A DNA stretch of 45,106 nucleotides. Source: Nitrosomonas sp. GTDB lineage: Bacteria > Pseudomonadota > Gammaproteobacteria > Burkholderiales > Nitrosomonadaceae. The stretch covers positions 1-45,106 of the forward strand of contig JAAEXZ010000015.1 in NCBI GenBank assembly GCA_017879645.1, read 5' to 3'. Below the pieces are notes generated by a model, which was not told where the DNA came from, made no database searches, and saw only the letters and a list, made by a program, of their open reading frames with translations. The translations under genes and the position numbers were made by a program. Positions 35,812 to 45,106 of this stretch are shown piece by piece (the stretch's first letter is position 1; each line of letters starts with the position of its first letter).

Positions 35812-36801
35812 ATGAAGATATGTACATTGGCGTCATTAATATCAATTGGCGCTCTTGTCGCTTCAATGAATGTTTCAGCCAATGAGCCGATTCAACCTAT
35901 CAAAGCTGCAGCAGTAAAAAATGCAGACATGGTTGAATTGGGTAAGATGCTTTTTTATGATACACGCTTATCAAAATCTGGATTCATATCCTGTAATTCA
36001 TGTCATAACTTGAGTATGGGGGGGACAGATAATATTCCGACATCGATTGGTCATGCTTGGCAGCAGGGTCCGATCAATGCTCCTACAGTGTTGAATGCAT
36101 CGATGAATCTGGCACAATTCTGGGACGGTCGTGCAAAGGATTTAAAAGAGCAGGCTGGTGGGCCAATTGCAAATCCGGGTGAAATGGCATCGACGCATAA
36201 AGCGGCGGTCGAGGTGCTGCAATCCATCCCGCAGTATCGGACTTACTTCCAGAAAGCATTTGGATCGGATCAGGTCGATATCGACAAAGTTACTACAGCC
36301 ATTGCAGCATTTGAAGAAACACTGGTTACACCCGGATCACGTTTTGACAAATGGTTGGAAGGAGATAAAAAGGCATTGAGTCAACAGGAAATTGAAGGAT
36401 ATGAATTATTCAAAAGCAGTGGTTGCTCAGGATGTCACAATGGCCCCGCTGTCGGTGGAGCGCTTTATCAAAAATTTGGTGTTTATCATCCGTATAAAAC
36501 AAACAGCAAGATTGAAGGTAGAAAAGCAGTTACCGGAAAAGATACAGATCTGAATGTATTTAAAGTTCCAACGCTGCGGAATATTGAATTAACCTATCCC
36601 TATTTTCATGATGGTGCTGTGACCTCATTGGAAGATGCGGTTAAAACAATGGGCAAGTTGCAACTGGATCGTGATTTTAACAAGAAAGAGATTGATAGCA
36701 TTGTCGCATTCTTGAAAACCTTGACTGGGGAACAACCCAATATTAAATTGCCAATTCTGCCACCATCCAATAACAGTACACCAAAACCAGTGCCATTTTG
36801 A
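35812..36801 (+). CDS. di-haem cytochrome c peroxidase
   Basis: Periplasmic enzyme that reduces hydrogen peroxide with electrons from small cytochromes. From ATG 35812 (AGGGAG before it) there are 329 residues with a signal peptide (LASLISIGALVASMNVSA). Haem motifs CNSCH (residues 61-65, low-potential peroxidatic haem) and CSGCH (205-209). NPGEM near residue 121-125 supplies the catalytic Glu region, and LRNIELTYPYFHDGAV is typical near the C-terminus. An ammonia-oxidiser enzyme of this family (Nitrosomonas europaea) is known to be active without pre-reduction; whether that holds here cannot be read from sequence alone. A proline-rich tail ends the protein. Confidence 0.94.
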   Translation: MKICTLASLISIGALVASMNVSANEPIQPIKAAAVKNADMVELGKMLFYDTRLSKSGFISCNSCHNLSMGGTDNIPTSIGHAWQQGPINAPTVLNASMNLAQFWDGRAKDLKEQAGGPIANPGEMASTHKAAVEVLQSIPQYRTYFQKAFGSDQVDIDKVTTAIAAFEETLVTPGSRFDKWLEGDKKALSQQEIEGYELFKSSGCSGCHNGPAVGGALYQKFGVYHPYKTNSKIEGRKAVTGKDTDLNVFKVPTLRNIELTYPYFHDGAVTSLEDAVKTMGKLQLDRDFNKKEIDSIVAFLKTLTGEQPNIKLPILPPSNNSTPKPVPF

Positions 36802-36867
36802 TTTGCTGGTTTCTTCCAGTATTGGTGAAGTGCAAAATGAATTACAAACGGTAGGATAAAAACGGTG

Positions 36868-36916
36868 ACAGCAAGCATTCATATTCCGAAGATTGGTATG
36901 CTTGCTGTTCTTTTTT
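36868..36916 (+). terminator. Rho-independent terminator of the cytochrome c peroxidase gene
   Basis: ACAGCAAGCAT (36868-36878) and ATGCTTGCTGT (36898-36908) form a perfect 11-base stem with a 19-base loop, followed by TCTTTTTT. It lies 67 bases after the stop codon. Confidence 0.8.
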
Positions 36917-36951
36917 CTGGAAGGTTGATGTAACAGACGTATAAATGATGT

Positions 36952-36991
36952 CATTAACAAAAAATGTTTCTGTTTTGATTGATTGTTAATG
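36952..36991. repeat. inverted repeat in the hfq upstream region
   Basis: CATTAACA (36952-36959) and TGTTAATG (36984-36991) form a perfect 8-base inverted repeat with a 24-base spacer, about 96 bases before hfq. It could be an operator or part of a leader. No clear -10/-35 pair was found around it. Confidence 0.3.
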
Positions 36992-37086
36992 TTTCGCAAG
37001 AATCGTCAAGCAAATGTGGATTTTGAACAAAAAATCAAGTACAGTGGTTATTCCGATAAACCAATAATTAGAATAGGGAGTTACCT

Positions 37087-37332
37087 ATGGGTAACAAAGG
37101 ACAGTTACTACAAGATCCATTTTTGAATATATTGCGCAAAGAGCACATTCCGGTCTCTATATATTTGGTGAATGGTATCAAACTGCAGGGGCAAATTGAT
37201 TCTTTTGATCAATATGTGGTGCTGTTAAAGAATTCGGTTACACAGATGGTCTATAAACATGCAATTTCCACAGTTGTTCCTGCGAGAGCAGTAACGCTGC
37301 CAGTAGATGCCGTTGAAACTCACGATACATAA
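37087..37332 (+). CDS. hfq: RNA chaperone Hfq
   Basis: Sm-like hexamer that pairs small RNAs with mRNAs. 81 residues. Sm1 motif: [41 protein letters not shown]; Sm2 motif: [13 protein letters not shown] (the YKHA motif is specific to Hfq). GGGAG lies 7 bases before the ATG. First gene of the hfq-hflX-hflK-hflC run. Confidence 0.97.
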   Translation: MGNKGQLLQDPFLNILRKEHIPVSIYLVNGIKLQGQIDSFDQYVVLLKNSVTQMVYKHAISTVVPARAVTLPVDAVETHDT

Positions 37333-37356
37333 TAAAATACCCAGGAGTTTTATTAC

Positions 37357-38526
37357 TTGAGTATGAAAAAACTGGGTGCACCGAGTAGTGTAATCTTGGT
37401 GAACCTTGATCTGGCTCGTGGCAATGATGATGAGCGTCTGCAGGAATTAAGGCAGTTGGCTGAAAGTGCCGGTTTAAGTGTTTCTGCGATTGTACGGGGA
37501 AAGGGGACTAAACCGGATCCAAAAACGTATGTTGGGAGTGGTAAATCTGCTGACATTGCTGCTCTAGTCTCACAAACCGGTGCTTCCGTGGTCATTTTCA
37601 ATCATGAGTTGACTCCGGCTCAACAAAGAAATCTCTCGATCCTTCTCAATTGTCAGATTATTGATCGAACCAGCCTGATTCTGGATATATTTGCCCAACG
37701 GGCGCAAAGTTATGAAGGCAAGCTTCAGGTTGAGCTCGCTCAGCTTGAGTATCTTTCCACCCGGCTTATACGCGGATGGACTCATTTGGAACGACAGAAA
37801 GGTGGCATTGGTCTGCGTGGGCCTGGGGAAACCCAGTTGGAGACCGACCGGCGTTTGATCAAGAAGAGAGTCAAGTTTCTCAAGGAAAAATTACTGACTC
37901 TACAACGTCAGCGAGGCATGCAACGCAAAGCTAGGGTCAAAACAAAAATGTTGTCGGTATCGATTGTTGGTTACACCAATGCGGGAAAATCGACTCTATT
38001 CAATAAACTGACTCGCGCTGAAACTTATATTGCAGATCAACTGTTTGCAACACTGGATACGACAACCCGAAAGTTATTTTTGGCTGATGGAAATACGGTT
38101 GTGATTTCGGATACGGTAGGATTCATACGTGATTTGCCCCATACCTTGGTGGCAGCATTCAGGGCTACACTCGAAGAAACGACTCAAGCTGATTTATTAC
38201 TTCATGTCGTTGATGCTAATAATCCCAATCGCGACGAACAAATCGAGGAAGTGAATAAGATTCTCAGAGAAATCGGCGCCGATACCATTCCACAGATTCT
38301 GGTCCTGAACAAAATAGACTTAATCCGGTCCGCATTAGGTTGCAAAAGTTGTGTACGTGATGTATATGATAGAATATCGCGCATTCATCTGAGTGCGAGA
38401 ACAGGTGAGGGCATGGATTATTTACGACAAGCCTTGCTGGAAGCAAGTATGGAAAATTCCAAAAAGTGGCATGTAGGATCAGCAAACTCAACTAGAACAA
38501 TTCGAGATCGTGCTTCAGCACAATAA
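37357..38526 (+). CDS. hflX: ribosome-associated GTPase HflX
   Basis: Splits and rescues stalled ribosomes. 389 residues: N-terminal HflX domain (GKGTKPDPKTYVGSGK; LIRGWTHLERQKGGIGLRGPGETQLE cited in parts), coiled linker, G domain with GYTNAGKST, the switch I region ATLDTTTRK, DTVGFI and NKID. AGGAG at 37343-37347 is 9 bases before TTG 37357 but 15 bases before the next ATG (37363), so the TTG is the better start. It begins 24 bases after hfq and is followed by hflK after 30 bases. Confidence 0.95.
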   Translation: MSMKKLGAPSSVILVNLDLARGNDDERLQELRQLAESAGLSVSAIVRGKGTKPDPKTYVGSGKSADIAALVSQTGASVVIFNHELTPAQQRNLSILLNCQIIDRTSLILDIFAQRAQSYEGKLQVELAQLEYLSTRLIRGWTHLERQKGGIGLRGPGETQLETDRRLIKKRVKFLKEKLLTLQRQRGMQRKARVKTKMLSVSIVGYTNAGKSTLFNKLTRAETYIADQLFATLDTTTRKLFLADGNTVVISDTVGFIRDLPHTLVAAFRATLEETTQADLLLHVVDANNPNRDEQIEEVNKILREIGADTIPQILVLNKIDLIRSALGCKSCVRDVYDRISRIHLSARTGEGMDYLRQALLEASMENSKKWHVGSANSTRTIRDRASAQ

Positions 38527-38556
38527 CTTTTTTGAACGAACAAAACAGGAATTATT

Positions 38557-39735
38557 ATGGGATTAAACGATCCGCAGTGGGGGAAAAATAAAGGTGATTC
38601 TGGCCCGCCAGATCTGGATGATATGTTGCGAAATGTGAACAAAAAAATCAATAACTTGTTTGGCTCCAAGAAGAATAATAATGATGATGAAGAAACGCAG
38701 GATAAACCACCTAAACAGCAAAGCGGAAGTAACATTCTGATCATTTTCGGACTACTGGCGGCAGTGTGGTTGGCCAGTGGATTTTATATCGTTGATGAAG
38801 GGCACAGAGGTGTTGTACTTCGTTTTGGTCAGTATGTCGATACGACTTTGGCGGGTTTGCGGTGGCATTTACCTTCACCGATTGAAAAAGTTGAAATTGT
38901 GAATGTCAGTCAGGTGAGAACGGTTGAAATTGGCTATCGAAACAATGTGAGAAGCAAGGTTCTGCGGGAATCCCTGATGTTAACCGACGATGAAAATATC
39001 ATCGATATTCAGTTTGCTGTGCAATATATTCTGAACCATCCTGAAAATTTCTTATTCAAAAATAGAAACCCTGATGATGCCGTGTTGCAGGCGGCAGAAA
39101 CAGCGATTAGACAAGTGATCGGCAAGAGTAAAATGGACTTTGTGCTGTATGAAGGGCGTGAACAAGTTGCTGCAAAAGCTACACAGCTGATGCAGAAAAT
39201 ACTGGATCGATACGAGATCGGTATTTCTATCAGTAAAGTGACCATGCAAAATGCTCAGCCACCCGAACAAGTGCAAGCAGCCTTTGATGATGCGGTGAAA
39301 GCGGGGCAGGACAGAGAGCGGCAAAAGAATGAAGGTCAGGCTTATGCCAATGATGTAATACCAAGAGCAGTGGGTAATGCAGCTCGTCTGATACAGGAAT
39401 CCGAAGGTTACAAGCAGCGTGTTATCGCGAATGCAGAAGGTGACGCCAAACGGTTTGAGCAGATTGTAGTGGAATACAACAAGGCGCCAGCTGTGACAAG
39501 AGAGCGGTTATATCTGGATATGATGCAGCAAGTCCTGTCAAATACCAGCAAGATCATGGTGGATCAGAAGAACGGCAATAATCTTCTGTATTTACCTTTA
39601 GATAAATTGATAAACATGACTGGACATGCACAAACTGCACCGGTAACCGTGCAACCGGCAGTTCAGGAAGCGTCACAAGAAAACAGTATACGTGCACGAG
39701 AATCTTTTCGTAGCCGTGAACGGGAGGCAAGATAA
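38557..39735 (+). CDS. hflK: HflK, membrane SPFH protein regulating FtsH
   Basis: Type II membrane protein that forms the HflKC cage around FtsH protease. The Gly/Asp-rich cytosolic N-terminus (GLNDPQWGKNKGDSGPPDLD) is followed by one membrane segment (ILIIFGLLAAVWLASGFYIV, about residues 60-79) and the SPFH/Band 7 domain (DEGHRGVVLRFGQYVDTTLAG to about residue 330) with helical RQKNEGQAYANDVIPRA. AGGA is 8 bases before the ATG. hflC starts directly after the stop codon. Confidence 0.96.
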   Translation: MGLNDPQWGKNKGDSGPPDLDDMLRNVNKKINNLFGSKKNNNDDEETQDKPPKQQSGSNILIIFGLLAAVWLASGFYIVDEGHRGVVLRFGQYVDTTLAGLRWHLPSPIEKVEIVNVSQVRTVEIGYRNNVRSKVLRESLMLTDDENIIDIQFAVQYILNHPENFLFKNRNPDDAVLQAAETAIRQVIGKSKMDFVLYEGREQVAAKATQLMQKILDRYEIGISISKVTMQNAQPPEQVQAAFDDAVKAGQDRERQKNEGQAYANDVIPRAVGNAARLIQESEGYKQRVIANAEGDAKRFEQIVVEYNKAPAVTRERLYLDMMQQVLSNTSKIMVDQKNGNNLLYLPLDKLINMTGHAQTAPVTVQPAVQEASQENSIRARESFRSREREAR

Positions 39736-40617
39736 ATGCGAAGTATAATGTCCTTTTTTTCGGTAGTTGTCATAGCAGTATTCTTTTTTGGGAGTTCTGC
39801 CATTTATATTGTCGATCAACGTCAACAGGCCATACTTTTTCAACTCGGGGAAGTGATCGATGTGAAAACTGAACCCGGTTTGTATTTCAAGATTCCATTG
39901 GCTCAAAACGTTCGTTATTTTGATAAGCGAATTTTGACGATGAACACCGAAGAGCCTGAGCGTTTTATTACGTCAGAGAAGAAAAATGTCCTGGTTGATC
40001 TGTTCGTTAAATGGCGTATTGTGGATGTAAAACAATATTATATCAGTGTGCGTGGAGATGAAGGATTGGCGCAGACACGTCTGGCACAAACGATAAATGC
40101 AAGTTTGCGTGATGAGTTCGGTAATCGGACCGTCCATGATGTCGTTTCAGGCGAGCGTGATGTGATTATGGAGATCATGCGCCAGAAGGCGGATGCCGAT
40201 GCACGTTCGATTGGTGTGGAAGTTGTGGACGTGCGCTTGAAACGTGTGGATTTACCACAGGAAGTCAGCGATTCGGTATACAAGCGTATGGAAGCTGAAC
40301 GCAAGCGGGTTGCTAATGAGTTGCGTTCGACCGGTGCTGCAGAATCAGAAAAGATTCGAGCCGATGCAGATCGACAAAGGGAAGTGATTTTGGCCGAAGC
40401 CTATCGGGATGCCCAAAAAACAATGGGTGACGGAGATAGTCAAGCGGCTGCAATCTATGCTTCGGCATTCCAGAAAGATTCCGAGTTTTACGCTTTCTGG
40501 CGTAGCATGGATGCGTACAAGCAATCATTCAAGAACAAGGGCGACATGATGGTTCTTGAGCCTAGCTCTGATTTCTTCAAATACTTAAAAAATCCGACAG
40601 TAAGTAGTAAAAAATAA
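39736..40617 (+). CDS. hflC: HflC, membrane SPFH protein regulating FtsH
   Basis: Partner of HflK. 293 residues: N-terminal membrane segment (SFFSVVVIAVFFFGSSAIYIV) and SPFH domain (DQRQQAILFQLGEVIDVKTE, NRTVHDVVSGERDVIM), then the helical stretch with EAERKRVANELRSTGAAESEK. The ATG follows the hflK stop without a gap, so translation is coupled. Confidence 0.96.
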   Translation: MRSIMSFFSVVVIAVFFFGSSAIYIVDQRQQAILFQLGEVIDVKTEPGLYFKIPLAQNVRYFDKRILTMNTEEPERFITSEKKNVLVDLFVKWRIVDVKQYYISVRGDEGLAQTRLAQTINASLRDEFGNRTVHDVVSGERDVIMEIMRQKADADARSIGVEVVDVRLKRVDLPQEVSDSVYKRMEAERKRVANELRSTGAAESEKIRADADRQREVILAEAYRDAQKTMGDGDSQAAAIYASAFQKDSEFYAFWRSMDAYKQSFKNKGDMMVLEPSSDFFKYLKNPTVSSKK

Positions 40618-40711
40618 TGGTTGGATAAAGGTATAACGAATCACTGGATTCGAGCTGATCGTGAAAGGATGAATAACGTTGTAAGTTATTGATAAATTAT
40701 CGCTATGATTG

Positions 40712-40765
40712 AGAGGTTCTGGGAAACGCAATTTGACTGAATTGCATCAGAACCTCTTAATTTTT
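40712..40765 (+). terminator. long stem-loop between hflC and the DUF2065 gene
   Basis: AGAGGTTCTG (40712-40721) pairs with CAGAACCTCT (40748-40757), and inside it GCAATT/AATTGC (40728-40733, 40740-40745) forms a second 6-base stem with loop TGACTG. TAATTTTT follows. It has the form of an intrinsic terminator for hfq-hflC. A possible -10 box TATGAT at 40704-40709 (with TTGTAA 19 bases upstream) sits just before it. Confidence 0.65.
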
Positions 40766-40805
40766 GTTTGCTTGACCATTGACTGGTTTGGCAGGAGTAT
40801 TTGTA

Positions 40806-40991
40806 ATGTGGGAAATATTTTTGATGGCAGTTGCATTAATGCTGATCATGGAAGGGATGCTGCCATTTTTATCACCGCAAACCTGGCGGGAAGCATTTAG
40901 AAAATTGATAGAGGCCAATGATAGCCAAGTTCGTTTTGTTGGCCTGACGTCTATGCTAATAGGTGTGTTGTTAATGCTTTTTATCGACTAA
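40806..40991 (+). CDS. DUF2065 small membrane protein
   Basis: 61 residues with two membrane segments (MWEIFLMAVALMLIMEGMLPFL and VGLTSMLIGVLLMLFI, shown in parts) joined by SPQTWREAFRKLIEAND. This is the standard DUF2065 protein that lies after hflKC in proteobacteria. CAGGAG is 9 bases before ATG 40806; the longer frame from 40779 has no ribosome site. Function unknown, perhaps linked to the HflKC-FtsH complex by position. Confidence 0.92.
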   Translation: MWEIFLMAVALMLIMEGMLPFLSPQTWREAFRKLIEANDSQVRFVGLTSMLIGVLLMLFID

Positions 40992-41037
40992 CCAAGTTTT
41001 TAATTATTATCAAACTGGCATATCGCCATTCCTAAAG

Positions 41038-42189
41038 ATGCGCAATTGGTTACTTCCTGAATTTGTCGAGGATATATTACCCATTGAAGCGCTGCATATC
41101 GAGACAATGCGGCGTCAGATCATGGACTTGTTACTGGTGCACGGATATCAGCATGTGATGCCGCCATTACTTGAGTATGTGGAATCTTTGTTGACGGGTA
41201 GTGGCAGTGATATGGACCTGCAAATGTTCAAAGTCATTGATCAGCTTAGTGGGCGGATGATGGGGGTGCGAACTGACATGACCCCGCAAGTTGCACGGAT
41301 TGATGCGCATTTATTGAATCATGATGGCATTACACGGTTGAGTTATGCCAATAGTGTATTGCATACCATACCGTCTGCATTGACAAAAACACGTGAACCT
41401 CTCCAGATCGGCGCGGAACTCTATGGTCATGCTGGAATAGAAAGTGATCTCGAAGTGCAGCGCTTGATGTTGAGGTGCTTGTCGATTTCGGGTGTAACAA
41501 ATCTACACCTGGATCTCGGGCATGTGGCAGTGTTTCGTGGACTCATCAAAGGTGCGGATATTTCGCATGAAATGGAAAATGAGCTATTTTCCGTATTGCA
41601 AGTCAAGGATATTCCTGCTTTGAAAGAGCTCTGTGCCCGGTTGGATAAAAAAACGCGGGAAGCCCTGATGCTGTTGCCAGAATTGTATGGAAACAAGTCT
41701 GTACTCTTGGAGGCCCAACAAAAATTGCCGAATTACCCTGTGATTCAACAAGCATTGCATGATTTGAATAGGGTTGAGCAAGAGTTGGTTTCTGTCGTGG
41801 ATGCGATCGCATTTGATCTGGCTGATTTACGTGGGTATCACTATCATACCGGGATTCTTTTTGCAGCATATACCGATAAAAGCTCAAATTCGATAGCATT
41901 AGGTGGACGTTACGATGAAATCGGTAAAGCGTTTGGTCGGTCCCGGCCAGCCACTGGTTTTAGTATTGATTTGCGGGAACTCACGCGATTGCATGAGCCT
42001 GGCAACTATCCCATGGGTATACGTGCTCCTTATCGGATACATGATCCAGAGCTACAGGGCGAGATAGAGAAATTGCGAAAAGAGGGACAGATCGTAGTAG
42101 TAGAATTGCCAGGTCAGATCGGTGATTGTCTGGACTGTGACAGGCAATTGGTTTTGCAGGATGGGCAGTGGAAAATCGTGAATATTTAA
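41038..42189 (+). CDS. hisZ: ATP phosphoribosyltransferase regulatory subunit
   Basis: HisRS-like paralogue without tRNA charging that activates short-form HisG in histidine synthesis. 383 residues: WLLPEFVEDILPIEALHIE, DLQMFKVIDQLSGRMMGVRT, motif-2-like RTDMTPQVARI, motif-3-like LGGRYDEIGKAFGRSRPATGF. It lacks the HisRS C-terminal anticodon domain, which is normal for HisZ. hisG is not in the window. Position between DUF2065 and purA is the usual betaproteobacterial order. Weak ribosome site. Confidence 0.95.
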   Translation: MRNWLLPEFVEDILPIEALHIETMRRQIMDLLLVHGYQHVMPPLLEYVESLLTGSGSDMDLQMFKVIDQLSGRMMGVRTDMTPQVARIDAHLLNHDGITRLSYANSVLHTIPSALTKTREPLQIGAELYGHAGIESDLEVQRLMLRCLSISGVTNLHLDLGHVAVFRGLIKGADISHEMENELFSVLQVKDIPALKELCARLDKKTREALMLLPELYGNKSVLLEAQQKLPNYPVIQQALHDLNRVEQELVSVVDAIAFDLADLRGYHYHTGILFAAYTDKSSNSIALGGRYDEIGKAFGRSRPATGFSIDLRELTRLHEPGNYPMGIRAPYRIHDPELQGEIEKLRKEGQIVVVELPGQIGDCLDCDRQLVLQDGQWKIVNI

Positions 42190-42205
42190 TCCAAGGAATT
42201 CTTGA

Positions 42206-43970
<1,765 letters not shown>

Positions 43971-43979
43971 TAAGTATAG

Positions 43980-44366
43980 TTATTTTATTTCACTATTTCC
44001 CCATTCATTTGCCAAAATATCCGAAGCCTGCTTCCATTTCTCAGTCGCTTGCTGAAATGTAAGTTTGGCTTGTTCCGATTTTCTCTTGGCGGTTTCCAGT
44101 TCTTGTTCAGTAGTAGACAGTTTTTCTTTAATTGCACTCAGCTTTTTTTCAACCAAAGCAACATCCTTGCTTAAATTTTCTGCATTTTGCTTAGCCTGAA
44201 TCATTTGTTCGTAAGTTTTACTAGCATTTTTTTGTAGGATTTCAATTGGCTCGGCTGTGCTGATAGAAGAATATAACGTATTTAAAGCTAAAAATAAGCA
44301 GCCTACTATTGTGTATGATATTTTTGATGAGTGGAATTTATACAATCGGGTTATGGCAGTTTTCAT
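43980..44366 (-). CDS. exported coiled-coil protein of unknown function
   Basis: 128 residues. A signal peptide or anchor (TIVGCLFLALNTLYSSISTA) is followed by a single long coiled coil (residues about 40-118), rich in Lys, Glu, Gln and Ala with heptad spacing (NLSKDVALVEKKLSAIKEK, LSTTEQELETAKRKSEQAKL). No domain is recognised. The DNA is visibly more AT-rich than the core genes. It is convergent with the GNAT gene (9 bases apart) and divergent from the Cys-rich gene. Confidence 0.65.
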   Translation of the reverse strand: MKTAITRLYKFHSSKISYTIVGCLFLALNTLYSSISTAEPIEILQKNASKTYEQMIQAKQNAENLSKDVALVEKKLSAIKEKLSTTEQELETAKRKSEQAKLTFQQATEKWKQASDILANEWGNSEIK

Positions 44367-44477
44367 GTTTGGTATATCACAATAAAGAGTGCATCAAAGA
44401 AGATTTACTCCTTATAATAACTTGAAATTGGCTATCAGCAACTGAAATAACAAGGAATTACCAACACTATCGAAGTT

Positions 44478-44858
44478 ATGTATAAGAAAATAAAGCAATA
44501 CTTACAATTGATCGTTAGAGTATTTTTGATCGCACTCTTTGTGGATACAATCGCTTATATTTCACCGGTGCAAGCGCAATGTGAAGGTTGTCTGTGTCCA
44601 GGAGATCCATGCAGACTTTGTCCCCTTCCAGCCGTAAAAGGTGCGCTCACTGAGAAAAACGAACCTGAGATTTGTGCAAGAATAAGAGAAAAAGTACCTC
44701 CAACATCTGCGCAGCCAGGTAGTAGCGAGTATTTTCCCGATTTAGATAAATCAATAGCGGTTTGTGTCAGTGAAGGTGGGGATGTTATCAGGAACAGACA
44801 AAAAAATACCGAATTTACATCTAGATTTTACTGTAAGCCGCCAAATCTCAAGAAATGA
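44478..44858 (+). CDS. exported cysteine-rich small protein of unknown function
   Basis: 126 residues. Signal peptide (LIVRVFLIALFVDTIAYISPVQA), and the mature N-terminus opens with a tight cysteine cluster QCEGCLCPGDPCRLCPLP (five Cys in 15 residues), with three more cysteines later (EICAR, AVCVS, FYCKP). The cluster may bind metal or form disulfides. The ribosome site is weak. AT-rich, near an IS element. Not recognised. Confidence 0.6.
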   Translation: MYKKIKQYLQLIVRVFLIALFVDTIAYISPVQAQCEGCLCPGDPCRLCPLPAVKGALTEKNEPEICARIREKVPPTSAQPGSSEYFPDLDKSIAVCVSEGGDVIRNRQKNTEFTSRFYCKPPNLKK

Positions 44859-44978
44859 TCAAATATCGAAGTAGCGCTTCTTTAAGAATTATCAATGATG
44901 AGACAAAATAATATTTAATACGATATTTGTCAGTAGATTCTCCAGCAAAAATCTTTTTCAGATTAGGGTCCGGACTCT

Positions 44979-45106
44979 TTATTGAAGCCACCATATAACG
45001 GCAGCAGCGATACAGATAGCGGCCATGAAGTTTTTAATGTTGCGGTCGAAGCGGATGGCGATGCGTCGGAAATCCTTGATCCTGCCAAAGGTTCTTTCAA
45101 TGATGT
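44979..45106 (-). mobile_element. IS5-family transposase, C-terminal end (cut by window edge)
   Basis: On the minus strand the frame reads IIERTFGRIKDFRRIAIRFD and then RNIKNFMAAICIAAAVIWWLQ to a TAA at 44979. The E-R-x-F-G-R-I/L-K-D-F-R-R-I-A signature with the following A-A-A-V-I-x-W is the DDE C-terminus of IS5/IS427-type transposases. The N-terminal part lies outside the window. The element's end should lie within about 44960-44980, where the palindromic GGGTCCGGACTC is found, but I could not confirm the terminal inverted repeat because the other end is missing. Confidence 0.85.

Overview
The window looks like chromosome from a betaproteobacterium, most probably a Nitrosomonas-type ammonia oxidiser. 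That is inference from gene content and order, not from a marker gene. Supporting points are the betaproteobacterial blocks hfq-hflX-hflK-hflC-DUF2065-hisZ-purA and trxA-rho-rpmE, a di-haem cytochrome c peroxidase, a SCO1/beta-propeller/haem-binding-protein redox cluster, and a DUF3473 polysaccharide deacetylase. I saw no tRNA, rRNA or CRISPR array. The left edge cuts a beta-propeller gene and the right edge cuts an IS5-like transposase.

Layout. 1-3439: periplasmic redox cluster: a YncE-like beta-propeller (5' end missing), a SCO1/SenC protein and, convergent, a cytochrome c domain fused to an ABC-type ligand-binding domain. 3443-4895: a methyltransferase with a frameshift near its C-terminus, and a small unknown gene. 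5042-7324: cell-wall pair, a Tat-exported YcbK-like DUF882 protein and a YcbB/LdtD-type L,D-transpeptidase. 7585-8886: M18 aminopeptidase with a clear sigma70 promoter. 9014-11754: exopolysaccharide functions, a deacetylase and a WecA-like glycosyl-1-phosphate transferase with a long membrane extension. 11755-11902: an intergenic region full of inverted repeats. 11903-19708: a compact minus-strand operon of an exported tail-collar-domain protein, a Sel1-repeat protein and a 2010-residue RTX surface protein with ten repeats of about 124 residues.

19955-23551: two coupled GTPases of the YcjX/DUF697 and membrane-anchored types, then a DUF3750 protein. 23614-27465: a ferric-iron ABC importer (fbpABC-like) behind a promoter that contains a Fur-box-like inverted repeat. 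27704-29737: trxA, rho, rpmE. 29729-30127: cupin. 30468-32526: leuA and a TlpA-like thiol:disulfide protein. 32516-34845 (minus): proS and an overlapping lytic transglycosylase. 35066-36801: rppH and the cytochrome c peroxidase, which has a structured leader and a strong terminator. 37087-43970: hfq, hflX, hflK, hflC, DUF2065, hisZ, purA and a GNAT acetyltransferase. 43980-45106: an AT-rich edge with two small exported orphan proteins and the end of an IS element.

Most of the window is core metabolism and housekeeping. The best candidates for something undescribed are the collar/Sel1/RTX operon, the GTPase pair with DUF3750, the RF2-like TGA-C frameshift site in the methyltransferase, and three structured non-coding segments (11755-11825, 35673-35786, 40704-40765).
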